Source: Anoxypelagibacter denitrificans
Lineage (GTDB): Bacteria; Pseudomonadota; Alphaproteobacteria; Pelagibacterales; Pelagibacteraceae
Direction of reading: 5' to 3'
Length of the DNA stretch: 21,367 bases
Assembly (NCBI GenBank): GCA_017640265.1
Contig: JAGFVZ010000010.1
Coordinates: 1-21,367, forward strand
Shown: positions 1-6,630 of the stretch, in pieces
Layout of the letters: each line of letters starts with the position of its first letter
Position numbering within the stretch: position 1 is the stretch's first letter
Position numbers and translations under genes: made by a program
The notes under the pieces: model-generated
Seen by the model: only the letters and a program-made list of their open reading frames with translations
Databases searched by the model: none
What the model was told of the DNA's origin: nothing

Positions 1-75
1 TTACAAATTTCACAAGTGGATGTGAAAAAAAAAATGGATAAAGCCTTAGGAAGAAACCAAAATTTAGAAGAATAA
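1..75 (+). CDS. C-terminal end of an unidentified protein (5' truncated by the window)
   Basis: The frame is open from base 1 to a TAA at 73–75 and gives 24 residues ending in ALGRNQNLEE. The tail is hydrophilic and lysine-rich in the middle. The start lies outside the window, so the family cannot be identified. A strong terminator hairpin follows 9 nt after the stop, which supports a genuine gene end here. A short ORF beginning at the internal ATG (34–36) is possible but less likely than a truncated longer gene. Confidence 0.55.
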   Translation, partial: LQISQVDVKKKMDKALGRNQNLEE

Positions 76-84
76 TGAAATAAA

Positions 85-117
85 AAACGCCCTTTTTATT
101 ATTTAAAAAGGGCGTTT
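85..117. terminator. Bidirectional intrinsic terminator between convergent genes
   Basis: A perfect 14-bp inverted repeat: 85–98 (AAACGCCCTTTTTA) pairs with 104–117 (TAAAAAGGGCGTTT), with a 5-nt loop at 99–103. The stem has a GC core (CGCCC/GGGCG) and A/T flanks that supply a U-tract in either direction. It sits between the + gene ending at 75 and the minus-strand microprotein ending at 132, so it can end both transcripts. It is the clearest intrinsic terminator between convergent genes in the window. Confidence 0.9.
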
Positions 118-131
118 AGTTAAAAATAAAA

Positions 132-191
132 CTATCTTCTTCTTCTTTTCTTAGCTTTCTTTTTACCTTTTTTCTTTCTACGTTTAGCCAT
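132..191 (-). CDS. 19-residue Lys/Arg-rich microprotein
   Basis: ATG at 191–189 and TAG at 134–132 encode MAKRRKKKGKKKAKKRRRR. Sixteen of 19 residues are Lys or Arg and none is acidic or bulky hydrophobic. Three expression signals surround it: a purine-rich ribosome binding site GGGAG 6 nt before the ATG (positions 198–202), a consensus-like promoter about 50 nt upstream, and a strong terminator 15 nt after the stop. Together these argue for a real, separately transcribed gene. The family is not recognised with certainty. The composition resembles very small RNA-binding ribosomal proteins (the eukaryotic eL41 and bacterial Thx types are comparable in size and charge) or a DNA-condensing peptide. 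Function is therefore inference only. Confidence 0.75.
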   Translation of the reverse strand: MAKRRKKKGKKKAKKRRRR

Positions 192-241
192 CTGTGTCTC
201 CCTTGTTTAAAACAAATCTTAGTGATTCGTTAATAAATTTA

Positions 242-269
242 TTTTTAAGTTTTTTTTAGTGGATGTCAA
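242..269 (-). promoter_or_regulatory. Predicted sigma70-type promoter of the basic microprotein
   Basis: Read on the minus strand, TTGACA (269–264, a perfect -35) is followed after 16 nt by TAAAAA (247–242, 4 of 6 matches to TATAAT). Transcription would begin near 235, giving a leader of about 45 nt ending in the GGGAG ribosome binding site. Confidence 0.6.
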
Positions 270-394
270 ACATAAAGTAATTACTAAATTTTTTTAAAAA
301 AATTAATTTAACAATTTGTTTCTTAAAAATTGAAAATAATTTTAAAAAAGCAAGTAATACCAACGTTTTTCTTTATAAAAATTATTTTATTTTC

Positions 395-2125
395 CTAATA
401 AAGTTTCTCTAATTCTTGTTTGTATTTTAAAGTTACTTTGTTTCTTTTTACTTTCATTGTTGGTGTTAACAATCCATTTTCAATTGAAAAGTTTTCATTA
501 ATTAAATGAAATTTTTTTATTTTTTCAACTAAAGTTAAATTTTTATTTATTTCATTTATTATTTCGTTTATTTTTTCTTTTTGTTCTTTGAATTCTTTAC
601 TTGGGACGATTAGCGCAACCAAATAATTTTTTCCTTCTCCGTATACCAAACACTGGTCTATTGCTGGAGAATTTGATAGTTGATTTTCAATTTTAGCTGG
701 AGAAATATTATCTCCCCCTGCGCTGACAATTATATCTTTTTTTCTATCCGTTATTTTTAAGTAACCGTCTCTAGGATCTATTTCTCCAATATCTCCCGTA
801 TATAACCAACCATCTTTAATAACTTTTGCGGTGTCTTCTTTTTTATTCCAATAACCTAACATTACATTCTCTCCCTTAACCAAAATCTCTCCATCTTCAG
901 CAATTTTAACTTCATTTCCTTTAAATGGTGGTCCTACGGTTTCTACCCTAATTTTATGAATTGGATTACAGCTAACCACTGGAGAAGTTTCGGTCAAACC
1001 ATATCCTTGCAAAGTGGGTAATCCTATGGCATTTAAAAATTCTCCTATTTCTTTATCCAGAGCACCACCCCCTGATACAAAAGCTTTTAAATTTCCACCA
1101 AACTGTTTTTTTACTTTTTTTCTAACCAAAGTGTTTACCACTGAATTCATAAGTCTTTCTGGAAAATTCATTTTTTGTTTTAATAACTCTTTTTTTCCTA
1201 AATCGATTGTTGCTTTAATTAATTTTTTCTTAAATCCTTTCGCTTTTTTCATATTCATGTTTATTTTGTTATAAAGATTTTGATAAAATCGTGGAACTGC
1301 AGTCATAATAGTTGGTTTGGCTTCTGAAATATTATCTAAAAGTTTTTCTATTTTTTCTGCATAAAAAACTTTAGCTCCAACGGCTATCTGAGCAAATTGA
1401 ACACAATGTTCATATGAGTGTGAAAGAGGAAGCCAAGTTAAAAATATCGGTCTTGAATCTATTAACGGTTTCATAATTTCACATGCTCCAACTAGATTGT
1501 TCAAAATACCACCATGACTTAAAATAACCCCTTTCGGATTTCCTCCAGTTCCTGACGTATAAATTATACATGCGACTGATGATCTTTTTAAATTTAAATT
1601 TTGTATTTTATCCTCGTCTTCTAAATCATTTTTTGTAATTGAGCCAAAGTCTAAATATTTTTCTTTATTATTTATATTTAAATTATGATGTGCTTTTTCT
1701 ACTTCGTCAAAAGTAATTACTTTTTTTATAAAACTTTTTTCATTAATTGTTGTATTTAATTTTTTAAGCATTTCATTATTAGAAACAATAACAACTGTTG
1801 GTTCACAATCTTCAATTAAATATTTATAATCGCCTTCAATATAAGTTGTATAAGCTGGAACCGTAATTCCTCCAGATAACATAATAGCCAAATCAGCAAT
1901 AAACCATTCTGGTCTATTTTCTGATACTAAAAGACATCTATCGCCTTCTGTAATATTTTTTTTTATTATTTTTGAAAGCTTAAATATATTTATTTTTACT
2001 TCTTCCCATGTAAAGGTTTTTTTATTATTTGGATTTAACCATTGTAGAAAAACATCTTTAGGATTTTGTTTTTCTGTTTGATAAAAAAATAATTCAATTA
2101 AACTGTTAAAATTATCTAAATTCAT
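395..2125 (-). CDS. fadD: Long-chain fatty acid--CoA ligase (AMP-forming)
   Basis: Predicted to activate long-chain fatty acids with ATP to acyl-adenylate and then acyl-CoA, feeding beta-oxidation or phospholipid synthesis. At 576 aa it has the full adenylate-forming enzyme layout: the nucleotide-binding loop YTSGTGGNPKG at about residues 189–199 (second Thr of the common TSGTTG replaced by Gly, as in many bacterial FadD relatives), GYGLTETSP at 374–382, YTGDIGEID at 442–450 and the hinge region DRKKDIIVSAGGDN at 460–473. The start ATG is only 8 nt downstream of the tRNA-Leu 3' end. No Shine-Dalgarno sequence is visible, and no later Met would keep the N-terminal helix, so co-transcription with the tRNA is likely. 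No terminator was seen after the stop. Exact chain-length preference cannot be read from the sequence. Confidence 0.9.
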   Translation of the reverse strand: MNLDNFNSLIELFFYQTEKQNPKDVFLQWLNPNNKKTFTWEEVKINIFKLSKIIKKNITEGDRCLLVSENRPEWFIADLAIMLSGGITVPAYTTYIEGDYKYLIEDCEPTVVIVSNNEMLKKLNTTINEKSFIKKVITFDEVEKAHHNLNINNKEKYLDFGSITKNDLEDEDKIQNLNLKRSSVACIIYTSGTGGNPKGVILSHGGILNNLVGACEIMKPLIDSRPIFLTWLPLSHSYEHCVQFAQIAVGAKVFYAEKIEKLLDNISEAKPTIMTAVPRFYQNLYNKINMNMKKAKGFKKKLIKATIDLGKKELLKQKMNFPERLMNSVVNTLVRKKVKKQFGGNLKAFVSGGGALDKEIGEFLNAIGLPTLQGYGLTETSPVVSCNPIHKIRVETVGPPFKGNEVKIAEDGEILVKGENVMLGYWNKKEDTAKVIKDGWLYTGDIGEIDPRDGYLKITDRKKDIIVSAGGDNISPAKIENQLSNSPAIDQCLVYGEGKNYLVALIVPSKEFKEQKEKINEIINEINKNLTLVEKIKKFHLINENFSIENGLLTPTMKVKRNKVTLKYKQELEKLY

Positions 2126-2133
2126 AATATTGA

Positions 2134-2220
2134 TGGTGGGCGAAGAGAGACTCGAACTCTCAAGGTATTGCTACCATTGGATTTTGAGTCCAACGCGTCT
2201 ACCAGTTCCACCATTCGCCC
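2134..2220 (-). tRNA. tRNA-Leu(CAA)
   Basis: The minus strand folds into an 87-nt class II tRNA. The acceptor stem is GGGCGAA (from 2220) with TTCGCCC, then discriminator A and an encoded CCA ending at 2134. The anticodon arm is TTGGA-CTCAAAA-TCCAA, giving anticodon CAA (reads UUG). A long variable arm GGTA-GCAA-TACC marks it as leucine. The T arm is GAGAG-TTCGAGT-CTCTC. The fadD start codon follows 8 nt after the CCA. Confidence 0.97.
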
Positions 2221-2231
2221 ACTTTTCCTCT

Positions 2232-2275
2232 CTAAATTAATGTTTGTACAAACATTATGTTTTGAATTAATTTAG
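2232..2275. repeat. Nested dyads (possible operator) between tRNA-Leu and dedA
   Basis: A perfect 20-nt palindrome TAATGTTTGTACAAACATTA lies at 2238–2257. A second 10-bp inverted repeat, CTAAATTAAT (2232–2241) and ATTAATTTAG (2266–2275), partly surrounds it with a different centre. The region separates two divergent transcripts, so it has nothing upstream to terminate. It is more likely an operator or promoter element than a terminator. A weak + strand -35/-10 pair (TTGTAC 2244–2249, 16 nt, ATTAAT 2266–2271) overlaps it. Which protein would bind is unknown. Confidence 0.55.
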
Positions 2276-2289
2276 GACGCAACTAAAAA

Positions 2290-2886
2290 ATGATAAAAAA
2301 AATATATGATAAGTGTGTTTCTTGGGCAGGACATAAATATGCCAAACCACTTTTGGCTTTTGGATCTTTTATTGAAAGCTCATTTTTTCCTATACCGCCG
2401 GATGTAATGATAGTTCCAATGGTTGTTGCAAAAAAAAAAGAATTTCTTCGCATTGCTACAATTGCAACTATTTTCTCAGTTCTTGGAGCGCTTTTTGGAT
2501 ATATCATTGGTTACATTTTTTTTAATGAGATTGGTATTAAAATATTTGAAATTTATGGTTATGAAGATCCAAATTTTTTAAAAGAAAAATTTTCAACTAC
2601 AGGAGGCTTTGCTTCTTGGCTAGGAATACTCTTTACTGCTGGATTTACTCCTCTTCCGTTTAAACTTTTAACAATTTCGAGTGGATTTATTCATTTTAAT
2701 TTAATTTTTTTTATAATTATTTGTATTGTAACTAGAGGTCTAAGATTTTTTTTAATAGCATTTTTGACTAATAAGTATGGAAATAAATTTGGTCCATTTC
2801 TAGAAAAACAAGGAACCAAGTGGTCTATAATTGTAGCTTTTTTAATTCTGCTTGTTGGTAGCATATTTTATTTTCTACTAAAATAA
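2290..2886 (+). CDS. DedA/YqaA-family inner membrane protein
   Basis: A 198-aa polytopic membrane protein of the DedA (SNARE-associated) superfamily, closest in pattern to the YqaA subgroup. The family signature is seen near residues 25–45, where FIESSFFPIPPDV resembles the conserved F-x-E-x-x-x-x-P-x-P-x-x re-entrant segment. A second conserved segment, TAGFTPLPFKLLTISSG (about residues 116–132), follows. Hydrophobic stretches near 60–80, 138–160 and 178–197 are likely membrane spans. Some DedA proteins are undecaprenyl-phosphate or phospholipid flippases; the substrate here is not known. An AGGA sequence 12 nt before the ATG may be the ribosome binding site. It is followed 3 nt later by dsbB, so the two are probably co-transcribed. 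A 10-A run inside the gene (2430–2439) encodes AKKKE. Confidence 0.85.
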   Translation: MIKKIYDKCVSWAGHKYAKPLLAFGSFIESSFFPIPPDVMIVPMVVAKKKEFLRIATIATIFSVLGALFGYIIGYIFFNEIGIKIFEIYGYEDPNFLKEKFSTTGGFASWLGILFTAGFTPLPFKLLTISSGFIHFNLIFFIIICIVTRGLRFFLIAFLTNKYGNKFGPFLEKQGTKWSIIVAFLILLVGSIFYFLLK

Positions 2887-2889
2887 AAA

Positions 2890-3384
2890 ATGGAAAAAAA
2901 AACTAATACGATTCTAACTTTTATTTTGGCAATATTATTTTTTTCCTTAATCGCTGCTTATACAATCGAATATGGACTTGGGCATAAACCATGTAAACTT
3001 TGTATATATCAACGTGTTCCGTACTTTTTTTCAATTTTGTTAGTTTTAAATATTCTTCTAACTAAAAGATATGTAAAACCCTCTTTGTTATTATTGGCTC
3101 TAATTTCTTTATGTGGATCAGTTCTAGCTTTCTATCATTTTGGTATTGAACAGGGTTTTTTTAGTGAGTCTTCTGTATGTGAAGCTCAAAATTTAACTAA
3201 TAACTTATCCAAAGAAGAGATTTTAAAACAGCTGAAAGAAAATATTGTAAGTTGTAAAGATGTAAGTTTCAGAATACTGGGTTTATCTCTTGCCGCAATT
3301 AATATGGTTCTTTCTCTTGTTCTAAGTGTTATATTTTTAAAACTTTTTAAAAGTGCGACTATAAAAATATCTGAAAAAATTTAA
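2890..3384 (+). CDS. dsbB: Disulfide bond formation protein B
   Basis: An inner-membrane quinone reductase that reoxidises periplasmic DsbA-type thiol oxidases. At 164 aa it is of normal family length. It carries the first cysteine pair in PCKLCIYQR (Cys35, Cys38) after the first membrane segment, and a second loop with Cys97 and Cys122. Four hydrophobic segments (about 8–26, 44–58, 64–84, 129–152) match the four-helix family fold. It probably forms an operon with the DedA-like gene 3 nt upstream. Its TAA abuts the stop codon of the convergent HNH gene with no spacer. The electron acceptor is presumably ubiquinone. Confidence 0.93.
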   Translation: MEKKTNTILTFILAILFFSLIAAYTIEYGLGHKPCKLCIYQRVPYFFSILLVLNILLTKRYVKPSLLLLALISLCGSVLAFYHFGIEQGFFSESSVCEAQNLTNNLSKEEILKQLKENIVSCKDVSFRILGLSLAAINMVLSLVLSVIFLKLFKSATIKISEKI

Positions 3385-3954
3385 TTAAGGTTCTAATTCT
3401 ATATCCCAATATAGATAATCCATCCAACTTTCATGTAAAAAGTTAGGTGGAAAATTTCTGCCGTTTTTATGTAAATCATCTACTGTTGGAATAAATGGTT
3501 TTCTCTTTAATCTTAGATCGCAAGAAGTATAAAATTTTCCACCCTTTTCAACGTTACAAGTTGAACATGCTGTAACAACGTTTTCCCAATCAGTGACTCC
3601 GCCTCTTGATTTCGGAATCAAATGATCAAATGTCAAATCTCTTTTGTCACCACAATATTGGCAGGTAAACTTGTCTCTCAGAAACACATTAAATCTCGTA
3701 AAGTTTGGGTGTTCAAATGGTTTTATAAAACTTTTTAAAGCTATAACGCTTGGCAAACTCATTTCAAAAGATGGGCTTCGAACTTTTCTCTCATATGTAG
3801 AAACAATACTTACTCTATTTAAAAAAACAGATTTTATTGCATCCTGCCAACACCAAAGTGATAAAGGATAATAGCTAAGAGGTCTAAAATCAGCATTTAA
3901 AACCAATGCTGGGCATTTTTCCAATGGAACCCTTTCGGATGAAGCTATAATCAT
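3385..3954 (-). CDS. HNH endonuclease family protein
   Basis: A 189-aa protein with an HNH nuclease domain of the zinc-ribbon type: CQYC (Cys98, Cys101), FDHLIPKSRGG with Asp110-His111 as the metal site, Asn125, and CSTCN (Cys130, Cys133, Asn134). This chromosomal HNH family is widespread in alphaproteobacteria as a single gene outside mobile elements, and its biological role is poorly defined. The N-terminal 90 residues (VLNADFRPLSYYPLS and following) are characteristic of that family. No restriction methylase, phage or intron context is present. It is the last of three minus-strand genes (tlpA-like, esterase, this one) but may have its own promoter in the 61-nt gap upstream. Confidence 0.88.
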   Translation of the reverse strand: MIIASSERVPLEKCPALVLNADFRPLSYYPLSLWCWQDAIKSVFLNRVSIVSTYERKVRSPSFEMSLPSVIALKSFIKPFEHPNFTRFNVFLRDKFTCQYCGDKRDLTFDHLIPKSRGGVTDWENVVTACSTCNVEKGGKFYTSCDLRLKRKPFIPTVDDLHKNGRNFPPNFLHESWMDYLYWDIELEP

Positions 3955-3959
3955 ACCGA

Positions 3960-3988
3960 ATGCTAACTTATCGAAAAATAATTATCAA
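3960..3988 (-). promoter_or_regulatory. Candidate promoter of the HNH gene (leaderless?)
   Basis: On the minus strand TTGATA (3988–3983) and TAGCAT (3965–3960) are spaced by 17 nt, each with good but imperfect sigma70 matches. The -10 hexamer lies 5 nt before the ATG, so transcription would start at or next to the start codon. Confidence 0.35.
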
Positions 3989-4015
3989 GTTATAATTTTA
4001 CTACATCCCGATAGG

Positions 4016-4672
4016 TTATTTATATAAATATTTTTTTAGAAATTGTAATCCAGCGCTTAAGCCTTCTATTGGAATTCTATGTTCGCAATTCTTAAATATT
4101 TTTATATTAATTTTGTATTTATGTTTATTAAAAAAATCTTTGGCTTCCAATAAAAAATTTAACGAAACTACTTGATCTGTATCTCCATGCATTAAATAAA
4201 TCTCTGGTCTGGAGATAATATTTTTACTTAAATGGTCTGGATTTAAAATTTTACCAGAATAACCGACAAGACATCCAATTTCGTCCTTTCTTTTAAGAGC
4301 AGTCTGAAGAGAGAGCATGCAGCCTTGGCTAAAACCCACCAGAGCAATGTCATTTATTTTAAATTTATTTGTTTCTTTAACTTCATCTATAAGTTTATTG
4401 AGCTTATTTTCTGCAATTAACGATTGAGATAAAATTTCATCATCAGTTTGATCCATCAAATCAAACCATTGAAATCCATCGGGATTTACTTTGCAAATTT
4501 CTGGAGCATTTGGACATACAAATAGAGTATCAGTTAAAAATGTTTTCCAATAGTTAGCTACAATAGAAATGTCTTTAGCATCACCTCCATAACCGTGGCA
4601 AATTATTATTGCGTTTTTAGGAGATGATTTTGAGCTGGGATTAGTAACAATTGAATTTAAGGAATAAGTCAT
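4016..4672 (-). CDS. Phospholipase/carboxylesterase-type alpha/beta hydrolase
   Basis: A 218-aa serine esterase of the phospholipase/carboxylesterase (YpfH/EstB-like) family. The oxyanion-side motif CHGYGGDA is near residue 25. The nucleophile elbow GFSQG places Ser115, and the remaining triad members are probably Asp166 in HGDTDQVV and His198 in CEHRIP. No signal peptide is present, so the enzyme is cytoplasmic. It starts 14 nt after the stop of the TlpA-like gene and has no clear Shine-Dalgarno sequence. The physiological substrate cannot be predicted. Confidence 0.88.
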   Translation of the reverse strand: MTYSLNSIVTNPSSKSSPKNAIIICHGYGGDAKDISIVANYWKTFLTDTLFVCPNAPEICKVNPDGFQWFDLMDQTDDEILSQSLIAENKLNKLIDEVKETNKFKINDIALVGFSQGCMLSLQTALKRKDEIGCLVGYSGKILNPDHLSKNIISRPEIYLMHGDTDQVVSLNFLLEAKDFFNKHKYKINIKIFKNCEHRIPIEGLSAGLQFLKKYLYK

Positions 4673-4686
4673 ACTGTCTAAAAAAA

Positions 4687-5214
4687 TTAACTAAACTGAT
4701 TTAGCCATTTCAAAAATCTTTCATCATAAAAATCCACCTCTCCAACAATTCGAGCAAATTCGTTCCCATTTTTGTTAAGCAAAATGGTTGTGGGAACCGC
4801 TTTTATTCTAAATTGTTTAGCCAACTTAAACTCAGGATCAAAATATATTTTAAGACTTTGTATATTTAGATCTTTAAAAATTTGACTTGTCCTTTTTTTA
4901 TTTGGCTTTTCAAGATTTATAGGAAAAACAAGAACATTGCTATGTTTGGCCTGAAGGACATCTAAAGAAGGCATCTCATTTTTACATTGAACACACCAAG
5001 TTGCCCAAAAATTAAGTATCTTAATATTGCCATCATTTTTATTAATTTGAATATCCTTTAAGTAGAAATCTTTAAATTTTACTTGAGAAACTTGTAATGG
5101 ATTTTTATGGAGAACTATATTATTGAATGGTAGAGGTTCTGCTGCAATTAAAGAATTAAATTTGAAAAAAGCAAAAAGAAACAATTGGATAAATGAGAAC
5201 TTTAAAATGTTCAT
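4687..5214 (-). CDS. TlpA-like periplasmic thioredoxin-fold protein
   Basis: A 175-aa protein with a thioredoxin fold of the TlpA/ResA/CcmG group, predicted to reduce disulfides in the periplasm, for example on apocytochrome c or copper-site proteins. An N-terminal hydrophobic segment (about residues 5–25, ending ...NSLIAAEP) is a signal peptide or membrane anchor. The active site NFWATWCVQCKNEMP places the redox pair at Cys74 and Cys77, and the cis-proline loop is AVPTTILL around Pro141. The dipeptide between the cysteines is VQ, unlike the usual EP, GP or AP. It is transcribed divergently from argH with only 27 nt between the two start codons. Confidence 0.87.
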   Translation of the reverse strand: MNILKFSFIQLFLFAFFKFNSLIAAEPLPFNNIVLHKNPLQVSQVKFKDFYLKDIQINKNDGNIKILNFWATWCVQCKNEMPSLDVLQAKHSNVLVFPINLEKPNKKRTSQIFKDLNIQSLKIYFDPEFKLAKQFRIKAVPTTILLNKNGNEFARIVGEVDFYDERFLKWLNQFS

Positions 5215-5241
5215 ATATTGGCAATAGGTTTAACATAGAAA

Positions 5242-6630
5242 ATGAAAAATAAAAATAAAACTGTTTGGTCAGATAGATTTAATAAACCAAGTTCTAAAAT
5301 TTTTCAAAGAATTGGTGCATCAATTCATATTGATAAAAGACTTTATAATGAAGATATTTTTGCATCCATCACTCATACACAAATGCTTATTAAACAAAAA
5401 ATTATTCCCAAAAAAGATGGATTAAAAATAATTAATGGTCTTAAAAAAATAAAAAAGGAAATTGATAACAAAAAATTTAAATTTAAAGAAAAATTTGAAG
5501 ATATTCATCAAAATATCGAAAAAAGATTATTTGAAATTATTGGTCAATCTGCCGGCTATCTTCATACAGCAAGATCAAGAAATGACCAAGTTGTAACTGA
5601 TTTTAAAATTTGGGTAAAAAGTGCTTCCCTGGATATTAATAAAGTTTTGAATTTATTGATTAAAACAATTTTAAAAAAGGCCGAAAAAAATATAAATACA
5701 GTTATGCCGGGCTTTACACATTTAAAAAATGCTCAGCCTATTTCTTTTGCCCATTATTTACTTGCCTATGTTGAAATGTTCAACAGAGATAAAAAAAGAT
5801 TTTTAAACAATATTGATCTTATTGATGAATGTCCTTTAGGATCAGCAGCTTTAGCTGGCACATCATTTAATATAGATAGAAAATTTACCGCAAAAAAACT
5901 TGGCTTTAAAAAACCGACTAACAACTCTATTGATTCGGTGTCTGATAGAGATTTTGCTATTGATTTTTTATCTGCAGCAGCCACTTGTGCAATGCACTTA
6001 TCAAGATTAGCTGAGGACTTTATAATTTTTAACTCTGAGGCTTTTAGCTTTATAGAATTTAATGACAAAGTTCTTACAGGTTCATCGATCATGCCACAAA
6101 AAAAAAATCCTGACCCAGCAGAATTGATAAGAGGTAAAACAGCTATTAATTATGGAAAATTAAATTCAATGCTAACAATTATGAAAGGATTGCCTATCTC
6201 TTATTATAAAGATTTACAAGACGATAAGGAATTAGTTTTTGATAGCTATGATACCTTAAGAGATACATTGTCTGTGTCCATTGAGTTAATAACAAACTTA
6301 AATGCAAAAAAAAATAATATGAGAAATATGGCTCAAAAAGGATACACAACAGCAACTGATTTTGCGGATTATTTAGTAAAGAAAAAAAACTTGCCTTTCA
6401 GAGAGGCTTATTCGATTTCTTCAAAATTGGTGAATTATGCTGAAAAAAAGAGAGTTAGATTGGATCAACTTTCTCTGAATGAAATAAATAAATTTATTAA
6501 AAAATTTAGAATGGATTCAACAAAAATTTTTGATGTTGTGAGTTCAATGAATTCTAAAGTATCTTTTGGTGGTACTGCCCCCAAAAATATTAAAAAAATG
6601 ATAACAAAATATAAAAGCGGAATTAAATGA
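5242..6630 (+). CDS. argH: Argininosuccinate lyase
   Basis: Catalyses the last step of arginine synthesis, splitting argininosuccinate into arginine and fumarate. The 462-aa length is typical. Seen motifs: the HTARSRND segment (108–115), GFTHLKNAQP with catalytic His160, and the fumarase/ASL superfamily signature SSIMPQKKNPDPAE (281–294) carrying the catalytic serine. The QKKN of that signature is encoded across a run of ten A residues (6098–6107). It heads a tight operon: its TGA overlaps the ATG of a small lipoprotein gene (ATGA), followed by lysA and plsC. Confidence 0.97.
   Translation: MKNKNKTVWSDRFNKPSSKIFQRIGASIHIDKRLYNEDIFASITHTQMLIKQKIIPKKDGLKIINGLKKIKKEIDNKKFKFKEKFEDIHQNIEKRLFEIIGQSAGYLHTARSRNDQVVTDFKIWVKSASLDINKVLNLLIKTILKKAEKNINTVMPGFTHLKNAQPISFAHYLLAYVEMFNRDKKRFLNNIDLIDECPLGSAALAGTSFNIDRKFTAKKLGFKKPTNNSIDSVSDRDFAIDFLSAAATCAMHLSRLAEDFIIFNSEAFSFIEFNDKVLTGSSIMPQKKNPDPAELIRGKTAINYGKLNSMLTIMKGLPISYYKDLQDDKELVFDSYDTLRDTLSVSIELITNLNAKKNNMRNMAQKGYTTATDFADYLVKKKNLPFREAYSISSKLVNYAEKKRVRLDQLSLNEINKFIKKFRMDSTKIFDVVSSMNSKVSFGGTAPKNIKKMITKYKSGIK

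Noticed and set aside
287..304. 18-nt A/T palindrome as a fadD terminator
   Set aside because: It is only T7A7 with AT ends, expected by chance in this composition, and lies about 90 nt after the fadD stop without a GC stem.
1014..1274. Antisense open frame within fadD, as well as similar long frames opposite lysA, obgE, proB and tyrA
   Set aside because: They are phase shadows of well-supported genes, with low-complexity translations (Phe/Ser/Leu-rich) and no family motifs or start signals.
3385..3954. HNH gene as part of a homing endonuclease, restriction system or phage remnant
   Set aside because: No methylase, intron, intein or phage genes are nearby, and the protein matches a common stand-alone chromosomal family with base composition like its neighbours.
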